From positions 1-22,749 of the forward strand of contig CAYNMW010000063.1 in the NCBI GenBank assembly GCA_964398295.1: a DNA stretch of 22,749 bases. Reading direction: 5' to 3'. Of the stretch, positions 1-9,459 are shown piece by piece; the first letter of the stretch is position 1; every line of letters begins with the position of its first letter. The notes beneath the pieces are model-generated. The model had not been told where the DNA came from, did not search any database, and saw only the letters and a list, made by a program, of their open reading frames with translations. The translations under genes were made by a program, and so were the position numbers. Origin of the DNA: CALFUK01 sp964398295. GTDB taxonomy: Bacteria > Bacteroidota > Bacteroidia > Chitinophagales > Saprospiraceae.

Positions 1-2
1 AC

Positions 3-1508
3 TTCGGTAGTTTTGATAACTGTACTGATGTTGAAGATCTACGATTTACGTTGGTTAGAAGAGGCGAAGAGCCGATTCAACCAGGTGAAGTTGGATTTGA
101 TAGTCAGACAGGAATTACATTCCATTGCAGTGACTTCACAAGTTTTGAAGAACTTGATGTCTATGTATGGGATGAAGTCGGAAACGGTGATTTCTGTACA
201 GTAGGTATTGTATTAGCTGATAACGGTAATGTCTGCGATGAAGATGGACAAGCTGTTGAAGAAGAGGAAGAAGAAGAAATGGAAGAATCAGGAGCTGGTT
301 TAACTATCGCTGGTCAAGTAAGAACGTCATATGGAGAAATGATTGACGGTGCAGAGATAACTGCAGAAGCAGACGCATTAAGCGAGTATCCACGTAATGC
401 AGTGACTAATGATAACGGTGAGTATGCATTTGATAATAATCCTCTTAATGAGAATTATAGATTGACTGCGCAGAGAGAAGATGATTTCATGAGTGGTGTA
501 TCTACTCTTGACCTTGTCATGATCTCAAGACACATCGTTGATATTGCAGCATTTGATGATCCGTTTACCATCCTTGCAGCTGATGCATCAGGTGATGGTA
601 GAGTAAGTGCAGTTGATTTAGCAGAATTGAAGAGATTGATATTAGGAGTCACTGATGACTTAACTAATACTCAACCATGGGTATTCGTAGATGCAGCACA
701 GCAATTCTTTGATCCATCAAATCCATTCCCATTCATTGAGGAAATAACAATTAATCAGTTAAGTCAGAATGAGATGACAGCGGACTTCATAGGTGTCAAG
801 ATTGGTGATGTGAATAATAGCTTCAAAGGAGCTGAATCACGATCAACTGGTATCTTAACTCTAGAAGCAAATGACGAAGTATTGGTTCCAGGTCAACTAG
901 TTGATGTAGCAGTAACTGCTCAAAACTTTAATCAAGTTGCAGGATATCAATTCACACTAAGTCACGAAGGATTAACATTCAACTCTGTACAGAAAGGTGC
1001 ATTGGATGTTGATGATACGAACATAGGAATGGATAATAATAGATTGTCAATGGTATGGTTCTCACCTGAAACTCAAGTAGTTGATGCTGATGAAACATTA
1101 TTCACATTGACGTTCGAGGCAAATGCAGAAGTTAAGTTGTCTCAAACATTATCATTGAATTCATCAATCACGAAAGCTGAAGCATATGTTGGTCAAGGAC
1201 TTGAGACATATGGTATAGACTTACAGTTTGGTGAAGAATTCCAAGGAGTTGCATTGTATCAGAATCAGCCTAACCCATTTGAAGAATTGACTTCAATTGG
1301 ATTTAACTTACCAAAAGCGTCTGCAGCTAGCATAGTGATATTCGATATCGCTGGTAAAGAGCTGAAGAAAATTGATGGTAAGTTTGCTGCCGGATACAAT
1401 ACGATAACAATAGATGCTAAAGATCTTAACGCAAGTGGTGTGTTATACTATCAGTTGCAGACTGGATCAGAATTAGTAACGAAGAAAATGATTGCGGTTA
1501 GTAAATAA
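3..1508 (+). CDS. C-terminal part of a large T9SS-secreted surface protein with dockerin-like and cohesin-like domains (5' end outside window)
   Basis: The reading frame is open from the window edge, so this is a 3' fragment of 501 residues. In order it shows: the end of a HYR/Ig-like repeat with paired cysteines (about residues 1-73); an acidic linker with a run of glutamates (about 84-96); a carboxypeptidase-regulatory/SpaA-like beta domain starting with the motif IAGQVRT (about 100-160); a dockerin-like segment (about 165-220) with one good calcium loop (DASGDGRVSAVD) and one degenerate repeat; a cohesin-like beta domain (about 285-411); and a C-terminal T9SS type A sorting domain (about 418-501) beginning near QNQPNPF and ending in KKMIAVSK. 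Known families: such C-terminal domains direct export through the type IX system and cell-surface attachment. Inference: a large secreted or surface-anchored adhesin or matrix protein. No catalytic domain is visible in this part. A strong terminator follows. Confidence 0.85.
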   Translation, partial: FGSFDNCTDVEDLRFTLVRRGEEPIQPGEVGFDSQTGITFHCSDFTSFEELDVYVWDEVGNGDFCTVGIVLADNGNVCDEDGQAVEEEEEEEMEESGAGLTIAGQVRTSYGEMIDGAEITAEADALSEYPRNAVTNDNGEYAFDNNPLNENYRLTAQREDDFMSGVSTLDLVMISRHIVDIAAFDDPFTILAADASGDGRVSAVDLAELKRLILGVTDDLTNTQPWVFVDAAQQFFDPSNPFPFIEEITINQLSQNEMTADFIGVKIGDVNNSFKGAESRSTGILTLEANDEVLVPGQLVDVAVTAQNFNQVAGYQFTLSHEGLTFNSVQKGALDVDDTNIGMDNNRLSMVWFSPETQVVDADETLFTLTFEANAEVKLSQTLSLNSSITKAEAYVGQGLETYGIDLQFGEEFQGVALYQNQPNPFEELTSIGFNLPKASAASIVIFDIAGKELKKIDGKFAAGYNTITIDAKDLNASGVLYYQLQTGSELVTKKMIAVSK

Positions 1509-1526
1509 CCAGATCTAAATACATTT

Positions 1527-1548
1527 TGGTCTTCTCTCAGGTAGACCA
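1527..1548 (+). repeat. Small inverted repeat (6-bp stem) downstream of the surface-protein gene
   Basis: TGGTCT at 1527-1532 pairs with AGACCA at 1543-1548 around a 10-nt loop. No T-tract follows, so it is not a terminator by itself. It lies 10 bp before the much stronger hairpin at 1559 and may only help RNA folding there. Confidence 0.4.
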
Positions 1549-1558
1549 TTGGTTAATG

Positions 1559-1593
1559 TTGGCGGCTCTTGCGGTAGAGCCGCCAATTTTTTT
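1559..1593 (+). terminator. Strong rho-independent terminator abutting the next start codon
   Basis: A perfect 11-bp inverted repeat (TTGGCGGCTCT at 1559-1569 and AGAGCCGCCAA at 1576-1586) encloses a 6-nt loop and is followed by seven T residues at 1587-1593. This is a textbook intrinsic terminator for the upstream surface-protein gene. The T-tract ends immediately before the ATG at 1594, leaving no spacer for a normal ribosome binding site. See the separate finding. Confidence 0.9.
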
Positions 1594-2586
1594 ATGCAAC
1601 GTTCTGTAGATTATATTATAGTTGGATTCGGATTAGCGGGAGCAATTCTTGCTTTTAAATGCTGGAAAAAGAACAAGTCTTTTGTAATCTATGATAGTCC
1701 TCACACATCTTCAGCCAGCAGTGTTTCTTCTGGATTGATTAATCCCATTACTGGGAGACGATTTGTCAAATCTTGGCAGTACGATCAATTGCTGAAGACT
1801 CTAATAGAAACTTATAGCCAAATCGAGTTAGAATTTGATATTGATCTTCTGGCGGAGATTAACATACAACGATCGCTCTTTACCATAAAGGATGAAAATT
1901 TATGGACTACCATATCACAGAATGAACCCCAATATTGCTTATTCAATAACGATGATTCTCCCTGGGATGCAATTGTAAAGCATTCGCATAGAAAAGGAAT
2001 ATTAAAAGGGTTTAAACTAAATCCACAACTACTTTTGCAAACATTGACAACTCATTTTCAAGATCGAATCATTTATGAAGCATTTGATCATGAATCCTTA
2101 GCAATCAATACTAAAGGTGTAGGCTATAAAGAAGTTGCTGCAAATAAGATAGTGTTCTGTGAAGGCTGGCACGCTAGAAGTAACCCTTTTTTTTCATCAA
2201 TAGTATTCGAACCAGCTAAAGGAGAAGTGCTAATTGTAAGGATACCAAACTTCACGACTACTCGGATTTTAAAGGACAAAGTATTTCTAATCCACATAAA
2301 AGAGGACATATATTGGGTAGGTTCAACATATGAATGGACTGACCTCAATGATAAACCAACTAAAGAGAAAAGAGAGCAAATTGAGACAATACTGCATGAA
2401 TTGCTTAATATTCCCTTTGAGGTGATTGATCATTTAGCGGGTGTAAGGCCTTCAATTAAAGAGAGAAGGCCAGTTGCAATGGTACATCCTGAGCACTCGG
2501 CATTGTTCTTTTTCAATGGTCTTGGAACGAAAGGAGCTTCTTTAGCACCATTTTTTGCAGATAAAATAATCGAGTTGATTAGCTGA
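1594..2586 (+). CDS. FAD-dependent oxidoreductase (DAO/DadA-like)
   Basis: A 330-residue protein with an N-terminal Rossmann dinucleotide-binding motif (IIVGFGLAG, residues 7-15) and the GLINPITGRRF segment typical of Bacteroidota DAO-superfamily oxidoreductases. A late G-V-R-P segment and a GLGTKGA motif close to the C terminus fit the second FAD contact of this fold. There is no signal peptide, so it should be cytoplasmic and probably oxidises an amine or amino acid; the substrate cannot be read from the sequence. The frame can be extended upstream to a TTG at 1549, but that would translate the terminator hairpin, and the conserved N terminus begins at the ATG at 1594, so I chose that start. 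The gene converges on the transporter downstream with an 8-bp overlap of 3' ends. Confidence 0.8.
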   Translation: MQRSVDYIIVGFGLAGAILAFKCWKKNKSFVIYDSPHTSSASSVSSGLINPITGRRFVKSWQYDQLLKTLIETYSQIELEFDIDLLAEINIQRSLFTIKDENLWTTISQNEPQYCLFNNDDSPWDAIVKHSHRKGILKGFKLNPQLLLQTLTTHFQDRIIYEAFDHESLAINTKGVGYKEVAANKIVFCEGWHARSNPFFSSIVFEPAKGEVLIVRIPNFTTTRILKDKVFLIHIKEDIYWVGSTYEWTDLNDKPTKEKREQIETILHELLNIPFEVIDHLAGVRPSIKERRPVAMVHPEHSALFFFNGLGTKGASLAPFFADKIIELIS

Positions 2587-3478
2587 CTTTAGTTCTAGCT
2601 AAAATGTGAGCTAAACTGAGTCCAGAAATGATGTGAAATACACCCCACGCAGCTGCAACTAGTATCATTCCACCAAGGCCATTGAAAAAAGTGAAAATTA
2701 AGGCTATTCCTAGACCTGAATTTTGAATTCCAGTCTCAATTGTCAATGTCTTTGTTGACTTGGGATCTAAAGAAAAAAGCTTTGCAACTATGAAGCCCAT
2801 GCTAAATGCGACTAAATTATGCAATACAACGATACCGATGACAAGAGGAATGTAAAGTGAGAATGAATCAAGATTTGCAACCACAGCTAGCAATACAATC
2901 AACATAAAAATAAGCATAGATAGTTGCTTGATTATCTTTTCGATTTTCATCACATATGATGCAAAATAATGTCTGACTATCATACCGAGAATCATTGGCA
3001 AGAGTATAATGAAGAATATCGTAGTAAATACTTCGGGAATACTTAGACTGATTTCTTTTAGCAGCATTTTACTAGGTTTATATAAAGAACCATAGAATGC
3101 TAAGCCAATTGGGGTGCTTATAATGGATAATGTACTTGTGACTATTGTCAAACTTACTGATAAGGCTACATTGGCTTTGGCCACTGAACTCATGAAATTA
3201 GAGATATTTCCACCAGGACAAACAGAAACTAAGATCATCCCAAGTGCTATGCTTGGTCTAGGTTGAAAAATATACACCAATACCAATGTTATTAGAGGTA
3301 AGCAAATCAATTGGGAAAGTAATCCTGCAATAATTTGTTTAGGTTGCGTAAAGACTCTTTTAAAATCGGAAGTTGTCAAACCCAATGCCACTCCAAACAT
3401 GATGAACGATATGGCAACATTTAACCAAAAGACGTTAGACTCATTAAAATTATAGTTGAAACTGTCTATCTCATTCAT
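2579..3478 (-). CDS. Bile acid:sodium symporter family (BASS) transporter
   Basis: A 299-residue, highly hydrophobic protein with about nine to ten membrane segments. Family signatures are clear: CPGG at residues 87-90 followed by S93-N94, a Ser/Thr-rich stretch after KANVALS, and ETGIQNSG at 247-254. In structurally known BASS proteins the Glu and Gln of the last motif (E248, Q252 here) and the Ser/Asn pair bind the two sodium ions, so the sodium sites look intact. It should be an inner-membrane, sodium-coupled importer of an organic anion. Bacterial members carry diverse substrates (bile acids, pantoate, keto acids), so the substrate is unknown. Its 3' end overlaps the oxidoreductase gene by 8 bp, and its 5' end faces the macroglobulin gene across 118 bp. 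Confidence 0.85.
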   Translation of the reverse strand: MNEIDSFNYNFNESNVFWLNVAISFIMFGVALGLTTSDFKRVFTQPKQIIAGLLSQLICLPLITLVLVYIFQPRPSIALGMILVSVCPGGNISNFMSSVAKANVALSVSLTIVTSTLSIISTPIGLAFYGSLYKPSKMLLKEISLSIPEVFTTIFFIILLPMILGMIVRHYFASYVMKIEKIIKQLSMLIFMLIVLLAVVANLDSFSLYIPLVIGIVVLHNLVAFSMGFIVAKLFSLDPKSTKTLTIETGIQNSGLGIALIFTFFNGLGGMILVAAAWGVFHIISGLSLAHILARTKVS

Positions 3479-3489
3479 CCTCTGTTTCT

Positions 3490-3518
3490 CAAATTAGCAC
3501 AATAAACTTAGGCTTCAA
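3490..3518 (-). promoter_or_regulatory. Candidate Bacteroidota-type promoter for the BASS transporter
   Basis: Read on the minus strand, a TTG (3518-3516) is followed after 19 nt by TAATTTG (3496-3490), close to the TTTG / TAnnTTTG pattern of Bacteroidota sigma factors but one base short in the -7 element. It would place transcription start only a few bases before the ATG at 3478. Weak evidence based on pattern only. Confidence 0.3.
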
Positions 3519-3596
3519 GTAAAAACCCTGAATTTTTAACCACAGTTTAACAAGTGTATCTTGTGTATTTCCAATGATTAAAGCATCTTAAAAGCA

Positions 3597-6500
3597 ATGA
3601 AAGCCTATAATTGGATATATTTTCTGCTCATTTGTGTTTTATGTATAGCATGTGCCAAACAAATTCAACCAAAGAAAGAACACCCTATGTCAAAAGATGA
3701 AATAGAATCGCTTTGGAATAAAGTAGATTCTCTTGAAAAAATACGCCAATATCGTTCTGCTTTAGAACAACTAAACGAAATTCAACAGAAAGTAGATCAA
3801 AACTTAAATGAAGCAGATCAATTGAAACTGGCATTTTATTCAGCAAAGTACAGAGCATTACTGGAAGAAAATTCTTCTGAACAAACTATACTTGATTTTG
3901 AAAAACAGCTGTCAACTAAAACGAGTCAACATCATCTTCGCATATACCATAGTCTATTAGGTCAGTTGTATGCTGACTACGCAAATGCGAACCAATTTAA
4001 AATAGCAAATAGAACAAATGTAATATCAGAAAGCGATGACATCTCAACATGGAGTATGCACGAGTTATTGCAGAAAAGTAATTGGCACTTCAATGAGTCT
4101 ATAAAAACAGGATTGAACGAAAATTCAATTACCGATATTAATGGCTTGCTTGACAAATCACCTGTCCAACATTCTTTCGACTTAAATACGCTGTTGATGA
4201 TAAGAGCAGTAAAACACTTCAGTCGAGAGTATTCTATCGTTGCTGAGAAAACAAACTCATTTATCTTATCTGATGAGCAAGCATTTGCAAAGAAGGAACT
4301 ATTTGTTGCGCATGATTTTCAACAAGAAAATCAAGATCCAAATAGCTCAAAATATATAGCAATCCAACTTTACCAGAAATTATTGGACTATCATGCGGAT
4401 GACAATGACATTTTTGAGAAACTGAATAGTGAAAGACTAAGCTACATGTATAGGGTTTCGCAGTCGAGCAATAAAGATCAGTTATACCAACAAGCACTTT
4501 CCGATCTAACGCCGACATCTGATTTCGCCAAATTACATCTAGCCAATTATTGGATCAATAATCAATGGACAAATAAATCAATAAACTTAGAAGAAGCTAA
4601 AGCCCTATTGCAAGAAGTGGAAAACAGCAGTACAGACAGTACTTTGTTAAATGATGCGTCTAACTTACTGTATACACTAGAGATGCCTCTGCTCAATATT
4701 TTGTTGGAAGAAGTTGTGCTCCCAGATCAGAGTAGTTTGTTTCACATCGATTACAAGAATATTGATGACTTAAATCTATCTGTTGTTTCTTTTCCAATTG
4801 ATCAGCTAAGAAATTATCAACGACTAAAATCAAGAGAAGATCAATTAAAATTTTTAAACAAATTGAAACCTCTCATTGAATGGTCAATTGATTTGCCAAA
4901 TTCAGCTTACAGACAATTGTCTACAGAGCATAAGATGCCGGCATTATCATTTGGTACATATGCCTTGTTATCTAAACACAAAAATCAGATTGCAGCAAAT
5001 TTCTTTCAAGTTTCAAACATAGCAGCACATTCATTGGCTTCTTCATCTGGTTTAAGTGTTCAAGTGTATGAACGCGATTCTGGAGCACCTAATGCAGATG
5101 TTACGGTAGAACTAATCGAAATGCACTATAATGGAAGGAACTATGCAGAAAATGAGCTGGATAGTAAACGGACTGATAAAGAAGGAGTAGTTAATTTTAA
5201 TGGAAATGATAAAAGACGTACAAGACTGAGTTTTAGGAAAGCAGGGGATATATATGACTCCCAGAGAACCCATAACAGATTTTATGGCAATAATACTGAT
5301 CAGGCTACAATCCATATCTTTGCAGATAGAAATCTATACAGACCTGGAGATCGGTTAAAAGCAAAAGCAATTCCTGTCATTTTCGATAAGCGCAAAAAGC
5401 AGAACCGCTTATTGATTAATGAATCTTTGGATGTTGTTGTGAGAGATCCTAACTATCAGGAAATTCATAAAGCTGAGTTGACGACAAATGAATTTGGTAG
5501 TGTTTCTTTTGATTTTGTGATCGATGATGATCGACTAGCTGGTTCTTATACGATAGAATTACGAAATAAGTCAAATACAATTCAGGGGTCACAACAATTT
5601 CAGGTAGAAGAATACAAGCGAGCGAGCTTTTCTACAACTATACAGTTTCCGCAAGAAGAATTTGTTTTAGGTGATACGATCACAATTACAACGACTTCTG
5701 AGTTGTTTGCAGGTGCTCCTTTGTCTAACGCGGCCGTACATTATCGCGTATCAAGGCGTCAGAATAGATATTGGCATCGACGCTCTGGTCACGCAACACC
5801 TGATGCAGAAATTGTAAACGGTATCACGCAAACTGATGGAAACGGATCGGCCACCTTTGAGTTGCCTCTAAAAGCTTCAAATGATATAAATGGAAATTTC
5901 AGTTTCGATGTAGAAGTGAGGGTTGTAGATATAACTGGAGAAACTCAATTTGCATCTGAAAGTATCAATGTGAATAAAGTTGGAATTTTTGCTTTACTGG
6001 ATATAGCTTCAATCACTGATAACGAGCAACTCGCTGATACCGACATTAAGTTCGTAAACAGCAATGGTGCACCTTTGTCAGTTGATCTACAGCTTGAAGT
6101 ACACCAACTTGCTTCTCCGTCATTTTGGAAGAAAAATAAATACTGGTCTAAGATGGACACCATGAGTCTTGCCTTAGCTGATTATACTGACATGCCATAT
6201 GAGTATGTTTATAATGAATCGTTTGAGGAAACATGGAAAGAAACATCGATAATACATGAACAAGGAATACAATCAAAAATCAATACTAAACTTAACTTGC
6301 CATCATTAAACTCTGGTTACTATGTGTTGAAAATTAAAAAGGATGATGCGATAATTGCAGAATATAGATTTCAGATAGTTGATTTCAGTCATGCAGTTAA
6401 TCCCTCTCCTGAATTATTATCGTATAGGTTAAACAAGCAGTCCTTCGAAGCGGGTGAAGAACTTGTTATTGATTTTTCAGTTCCAAATGAACAGGTCAAA

Positions 6501-9449
6501 CTCCAGTATCTAATCGAAAAAGATGGAAGCATCATTAAGAAAGATTGGTTAAAACAAAGTGGACAGTTAAAAGAAGTTATCCAGGATTCTGATCAAGGTG
6601 GGTTCACTATACATCTAAGATCCGTATTTCAAAATAGAATGGAATACAAGAAAATTAAGATTGATGTCCCTTATGCGGACGTTCAGTTGTCCTATAAAAT
6701 CGATCGATACAAATCTACCTTACTGCCTGGCGAAGATGTCATATGGAAAATACGCTTTGAAGACCATGAGGAAAAACCCAGTATTACAGAAAGTGTATGG
6801 ACTATGTATGATTCGTCATTAGATCAATTATATAGAAAACATGAATGGCGAAAATTTCACCTTCCTCAATATTATAGTAGAGTAGTTGGGTTACAATATG
6901 GATTCAATCAAAGCAATAGTTCAATACTTTATAATGTAGGTAGTCGCATTAGATCCTCTAGACCAGATGATTCATGGCCAGACTTTAATACATATGGATT
7001 TACATTAGGACAACACCATGCGTATGGAGCTAGTGTGCTCAAAAGAAGATCTGGAGCACCAATGGCCGAAAGCTCTATGACTGCTGATGCGGCCATCCAA
7101 TCCGACGCAAATGAAGAAAGCGAATTCAGTGATCAAAGTGTCGAACAAGTTGAAAAGGGGACAAAGCAAACTCTTCGACAGAATTTTAATGAAACAGTTT
7201 TTTTCTATCCACATGTTGTCTCAGAAAAGAATGGAGAATCCACTATCGAGTTTAAAATGAGTGATGCGTTAACTTCGTGGAATGTGTTGTTGTTTGCACA
7301 TGACAAAGATGGAAAGTTTGTATATGATACACTAGAACTTAAGTCTAGCCAAGATATTTACCTTGTTGCTAACAAACCAAGGTTTAGCCGTATCAATGAT
7401 GATCTTTTAATGACGACCAAAATCGTAAACAACACAGATCGTACAATCCCGGTAGAAACGTGGATCGAATTCCAAGACCTCATTACTGGTGAAGACATTA
7501 CAGAACAAATCCTTAAAGGAGTGCAAAAGAAAAATACATCTGCTCAACCTGGATCTTCAGAAGCGATCACTTGGAGATTGCAACTTTCTGAGGAATTAAA
7601 TGCCAAACACTTAGTGTTCCGTACTGGAGTGAAACATGAAGGTGGTTCTGATGTTATAGAAGATTATCTGCCAGTTATTGATGATAAACAACTCATTCGG
7701 GAGTCGGATGCATTGTTTGTCAGAGCTGGTGCAAAGCACTCTTACGCCTTGGATAATTTTGGGAAAGGTACAGAAACAAAACTCTTTGCAGAATTGATTA
7801 CTGATCTTGAATGGCAAGTCGTTCAGTCCTTACCTTATCTGACTGAAAAATCATTTGAAACATCAAGCCAATACTTATATCAGTTCATAGCGAATGCCAT
7901 AGGTGACCATATTGTTAGCAATAACTCAAATGTCAAAAAACAATTACAGCTACTCCAGAGAAAAGAAAACTCACAGGACAGTAAGCTGAAAACAAATGAA
8001 GAGTTCAAGTCAATAAATCTAATTGCGACACCTTGGGTCAAAGACGCCAATAAGGAGCAAATGCAAATTGACGGTATCTTAAAATACTTGGACGCCAATC
8101 AGGTTTCTCAAGACATCAATAAAAGTCTGAAAAAGCTATTGTCCTTCCAGCAAGCTGATGGAGGTTTTTCATGGCTTAAGGACAGGCCCTCCAATATTTT
8201 TATATCAGGAATTGTATTGCAAGGAATTGGTCGCCTAGATGAAAGAAATATAACGCATGAGTTTTCAGATGATCAGCTAAAGAAATTAATCAGTTATGTA
8301 GATGGACATATTGAAAAACAAAAACAAAAAAAAGCACGAACTGTGTTTGCTGACAACTTGCTGTTGATGAATGCAAGAAGTATCTTCCATAATGCATATC
8401 CAATTAAAACTAAAATTATAGCTGATCTTCAAAAGGACTTTGAACAAAGTTGGACTAAGCACTCTGCCGCAGAACAGGCATTAATTGGGTCAATTTCGAA
8501 ACGTTTAGGGTTTTCAGATTTAGTGGAGTTGATCTATTTATCGATTACAGAACAGGCAATACAATCAGAGAACTTAGGCACATACTGGAAGTTGAATAAA
8601 AATTACTTTAGTAATCAATCTTCAATAGACAGACATGTTACCGTGATGGAGTTTTTGCAGCAAGTTGATTTTGAATTACCTTTATTGACTGAAGCCAAAA
8701 TTTGGTTGTTGAACAATAAACGGACAAATGTTTGGGAAAGTAAACCATCGACAAGCTCTGCTGTGTTTTCCTTTTTAGAAAATGATGGTAATAATTCCTC
8801 TAGAAAACCCAGTTCAGTCAGTGGTGTTAATCTTAGCCTGAATGGTGAAACTATTCTTGGTGATGATAAAGTGGGTAAGGGCACACAAAGTCTAGTACAA
8901 CTAGATGCAGAAGCAGTAAAAGCAGGTTCCACTTTAGATATTCATAATACGAATGATAGTCCGGTTTGGGTTTCCTTATTTAAGCAATACGTTAAGCCTA
9001 TTACGGAGATTAATTCGTTCAACAATGAAAACATCAGTATTAAAAAATCAATCTTTATCAAAAAGCTGACGGAAGAAGGGCCAAAATTAGTACCGATTAC
9101 TGATAGCGAATTAAAACCTGGAGATAGATTAACAGTGAGACTTGCAATTGAGAATGATAGGTCCTTGCAGTTCGTACATATTGAAGATAAACGAGCAAGC
9201 GGCTTGGAGCCCAAAGATGTCATTAGTCGCTACCATTATACTGATGCTTTGTTTTACTATCAAGTGACAAAGGATCAAACCACTCACTTTCTTATCAGCC
9301 ATTTACCAGAAGGAAGCCACGTACTCGAATATGATTTAACTGTTAATTTAAAAGGAAATTATTCTAGTGGCTATAGCTCAATCCAATGTCAGTATGCTCC
9401 AGAATTTGGGGCTCATTCTAAATCAGTACAATTAAATATAGAGGAATAA
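3597..9449 (+). CDS. Giant alpha-2-macroglobulin family lipoprotein lacking the thioester motif
   Basis: A 1950-residue protein. It starts with a hydrophobic signal and a possible lipobox (CIAC, Cys19); the basic residue just after the cysteine (CAK) suggests retention in the periplasm. A helical region of about 440 residues follows. Then come macroglobulin domains: MG2 near 570-660 (DRNLYRPGD), MG3 near 671-775, a charged low-complexity linker resembling a bait region at about 1130-1195, the conserved A2M domain at about 1196-1290 (ALTSWNVLLFAHD), the alpha/alpha thioester-domain region at about 1400-1720 (QQADGGFSWL near 1514), and a C-terminal MG10-type domain (KPGDRLTV to YAPEFGAHS). Family knowledge: bacterial macroglobulins trap proteases in the periplasm. 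At the place where the thioester CxEQ is expected this protein has TSSQ (1422-1425), so covalent trapping should be impossible. There is no neighbouring pbpC, the usual partner in proteobacteria. Confidence 0.9.
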   Translation: MKAYNWIYFLLICVLCIACAKQIQPKKEHPMSKDEIESLWNKVDSLEKIRQYRSALEQLNEIQQKVDQNLNEADQLKLAFYSAKYRALLEENSSEQTILDFEKQLSTKTSQHHLRIYHSLLGQLYADYANANQFKIANRTNVISESDDISTWSMHELLQKSNWHFNESIKTGLNENSITDINGLLDKSPVQHSFDLNTLLMIRAVKHFSREYSIVAEKTNSFILSDEQAFAKKELFVAHDFQQENQDPNSSKYIAIQLYQKLLDYHADDNDIFEKLNSERLSYMYRVSQSSNKDQLYQQALSDLTPTSDFAKLHLANYWINNQWTNKSINLEEAKALLQEVENSSTDSTLLNDASNLLYTLEMPLLNILLEEVVLPDQSSLFHIDYKNIDDLNLSVVSFPIDQLRNYQRLKSREDQLKFLNKLKPLIEWSIDLPNSAYRQLSTEHKMPALSFGTYALLSKHKNQIAANFFQVSNIAAHSLASSSGLSVQVYERDSGAPNADVTVELIEMHYNGRNYAENELDSKRTDKEGVVNFNGNDKRRTRLSFRKAGDIYDSQRTHNRFYGNNTDQATIHIFADRNLYRPGDRLKAKAIPVIFDKRKKQNRLLINESLDVVVRDPNYQEIHKAELTTNEFGSVSFDFVIDDDRLAGSYTIELRNKSNTIQGSQQFQVEEYKRASFSTTIQFPQEEFVLGDTITITTTSELFAGAPLSNAAVHYRVSRRQNRYWHRRSGHATPDAEIVNGITQTDGNGSATFELPLKASNDINGNFSFDVEVRVVDITGETQFASESINVNKVGIFALLDIASITDNEQLADTDIKFVNSNGAPLSVDLQLEVHQLASPSFWKKNKYWSKMDTMSLALADYTDMPYEYVYNESFEETWKETSIIHEQGIQSKINTKLNLPSLNSGYYVLKIKKDDAIIAEYRFQIVDFSHAVNPSPELLSYRLNKQSFEAGEELVIDFSVPNEQVKLQYLIEKDGSIIKKDWLKQSGQLKEVIQDSDQGGFTIHLRSVFQNRMEYKKIKIDVPYADVQLSYKIDRYKSTLLPGEDVIWKIRFEDHEEKPSITESVWTMYDSSLDQLYRKHEWRKFHLPQYYSRVVGLQYGFNQSNSSILYNVGSRIRSSRPDDSWPDFNTYGFTLGQHHAYGASVLKRRSGAPMAESSMTADAAIQSDANEESEFSDQSVEQVEKGTKQTLRQNFNETVFFYPHVVSEKNGESTIEFKMSDALTSWNVLLFAHDKDGKFVYDTLELKSSQDIYLVANKPRFSRINDDLLMTTKIVNNTDRTIPVETWIEFQDLITGEDITEQILKGVQKKNTSAQPGSSEAITWRLQLSEELNAKHLVFRTGVKHEGGSDVIEDYLPVIDDKQLIRESDALFVRAGAKHSYALDNFGKGTETKLFAELITDLEWQVVQSLPYLTEKSFETSSQYLYQFIANAIGDHIVSNNSNVKKQLQLLQRKENSQDSKLKTNEEFKSINLIATPWVKDANKEQMQIDGILKYLDANQVSQDINKSLKKLLSFQQADGGFSWLKDRPSNIFISGIVLQGIGRLDERNITHEFSDDQLKKLISYVDGHIEKQKQKKARTVFADNLLLMNARSIFHNAYPIKTKIIADLQKDFEQSWTKHSAAEQALIGSISKRLGFSDLVELIYLSITEQAIQSENLGTYWKLNKNYFSNQSSIDRHVTVMEFLQQVDFELPLLTEAKIWLLNNKRTNVWESKPSTSSAVFSFLENDGNNSSRKPSSVSGVNLSLNGETILGDDKVGKGTQSLVQLDAEAVKAGSTLDIHNTNDSPVWVSLFKQYVKPITEINSFNNENISIKKSIFIKKLTEEGPKLVPITDSELKPGDRLTVRLAIENDRSLQFVHIEDKRASGLEPKDVISRYHYTDALFYYQVTKDQTTHFLISHLPEGSHVLEYDLTVNLKGNYSSGYSSIQCQYAPEFGAHSKSVQLNIEE

Positions 9450-9459
9450 TAAAATAAGC

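Noticed and set aside
1549..1593. Extension of the FAD oxidoreductase to a TTG start at 1549
   Set aside because: It would translate the terminator hairpin and place 15 unrelated residues before the conserved Rossmann N terminus.
8615..8932. Antisense ORF of 105 codons inside the macroglobulin gene
   Set aside because: It is a shadow of a long, well-supported coding frame and shows no domain-like composition. The same applies to the other antisense ORFs inside the large genes.
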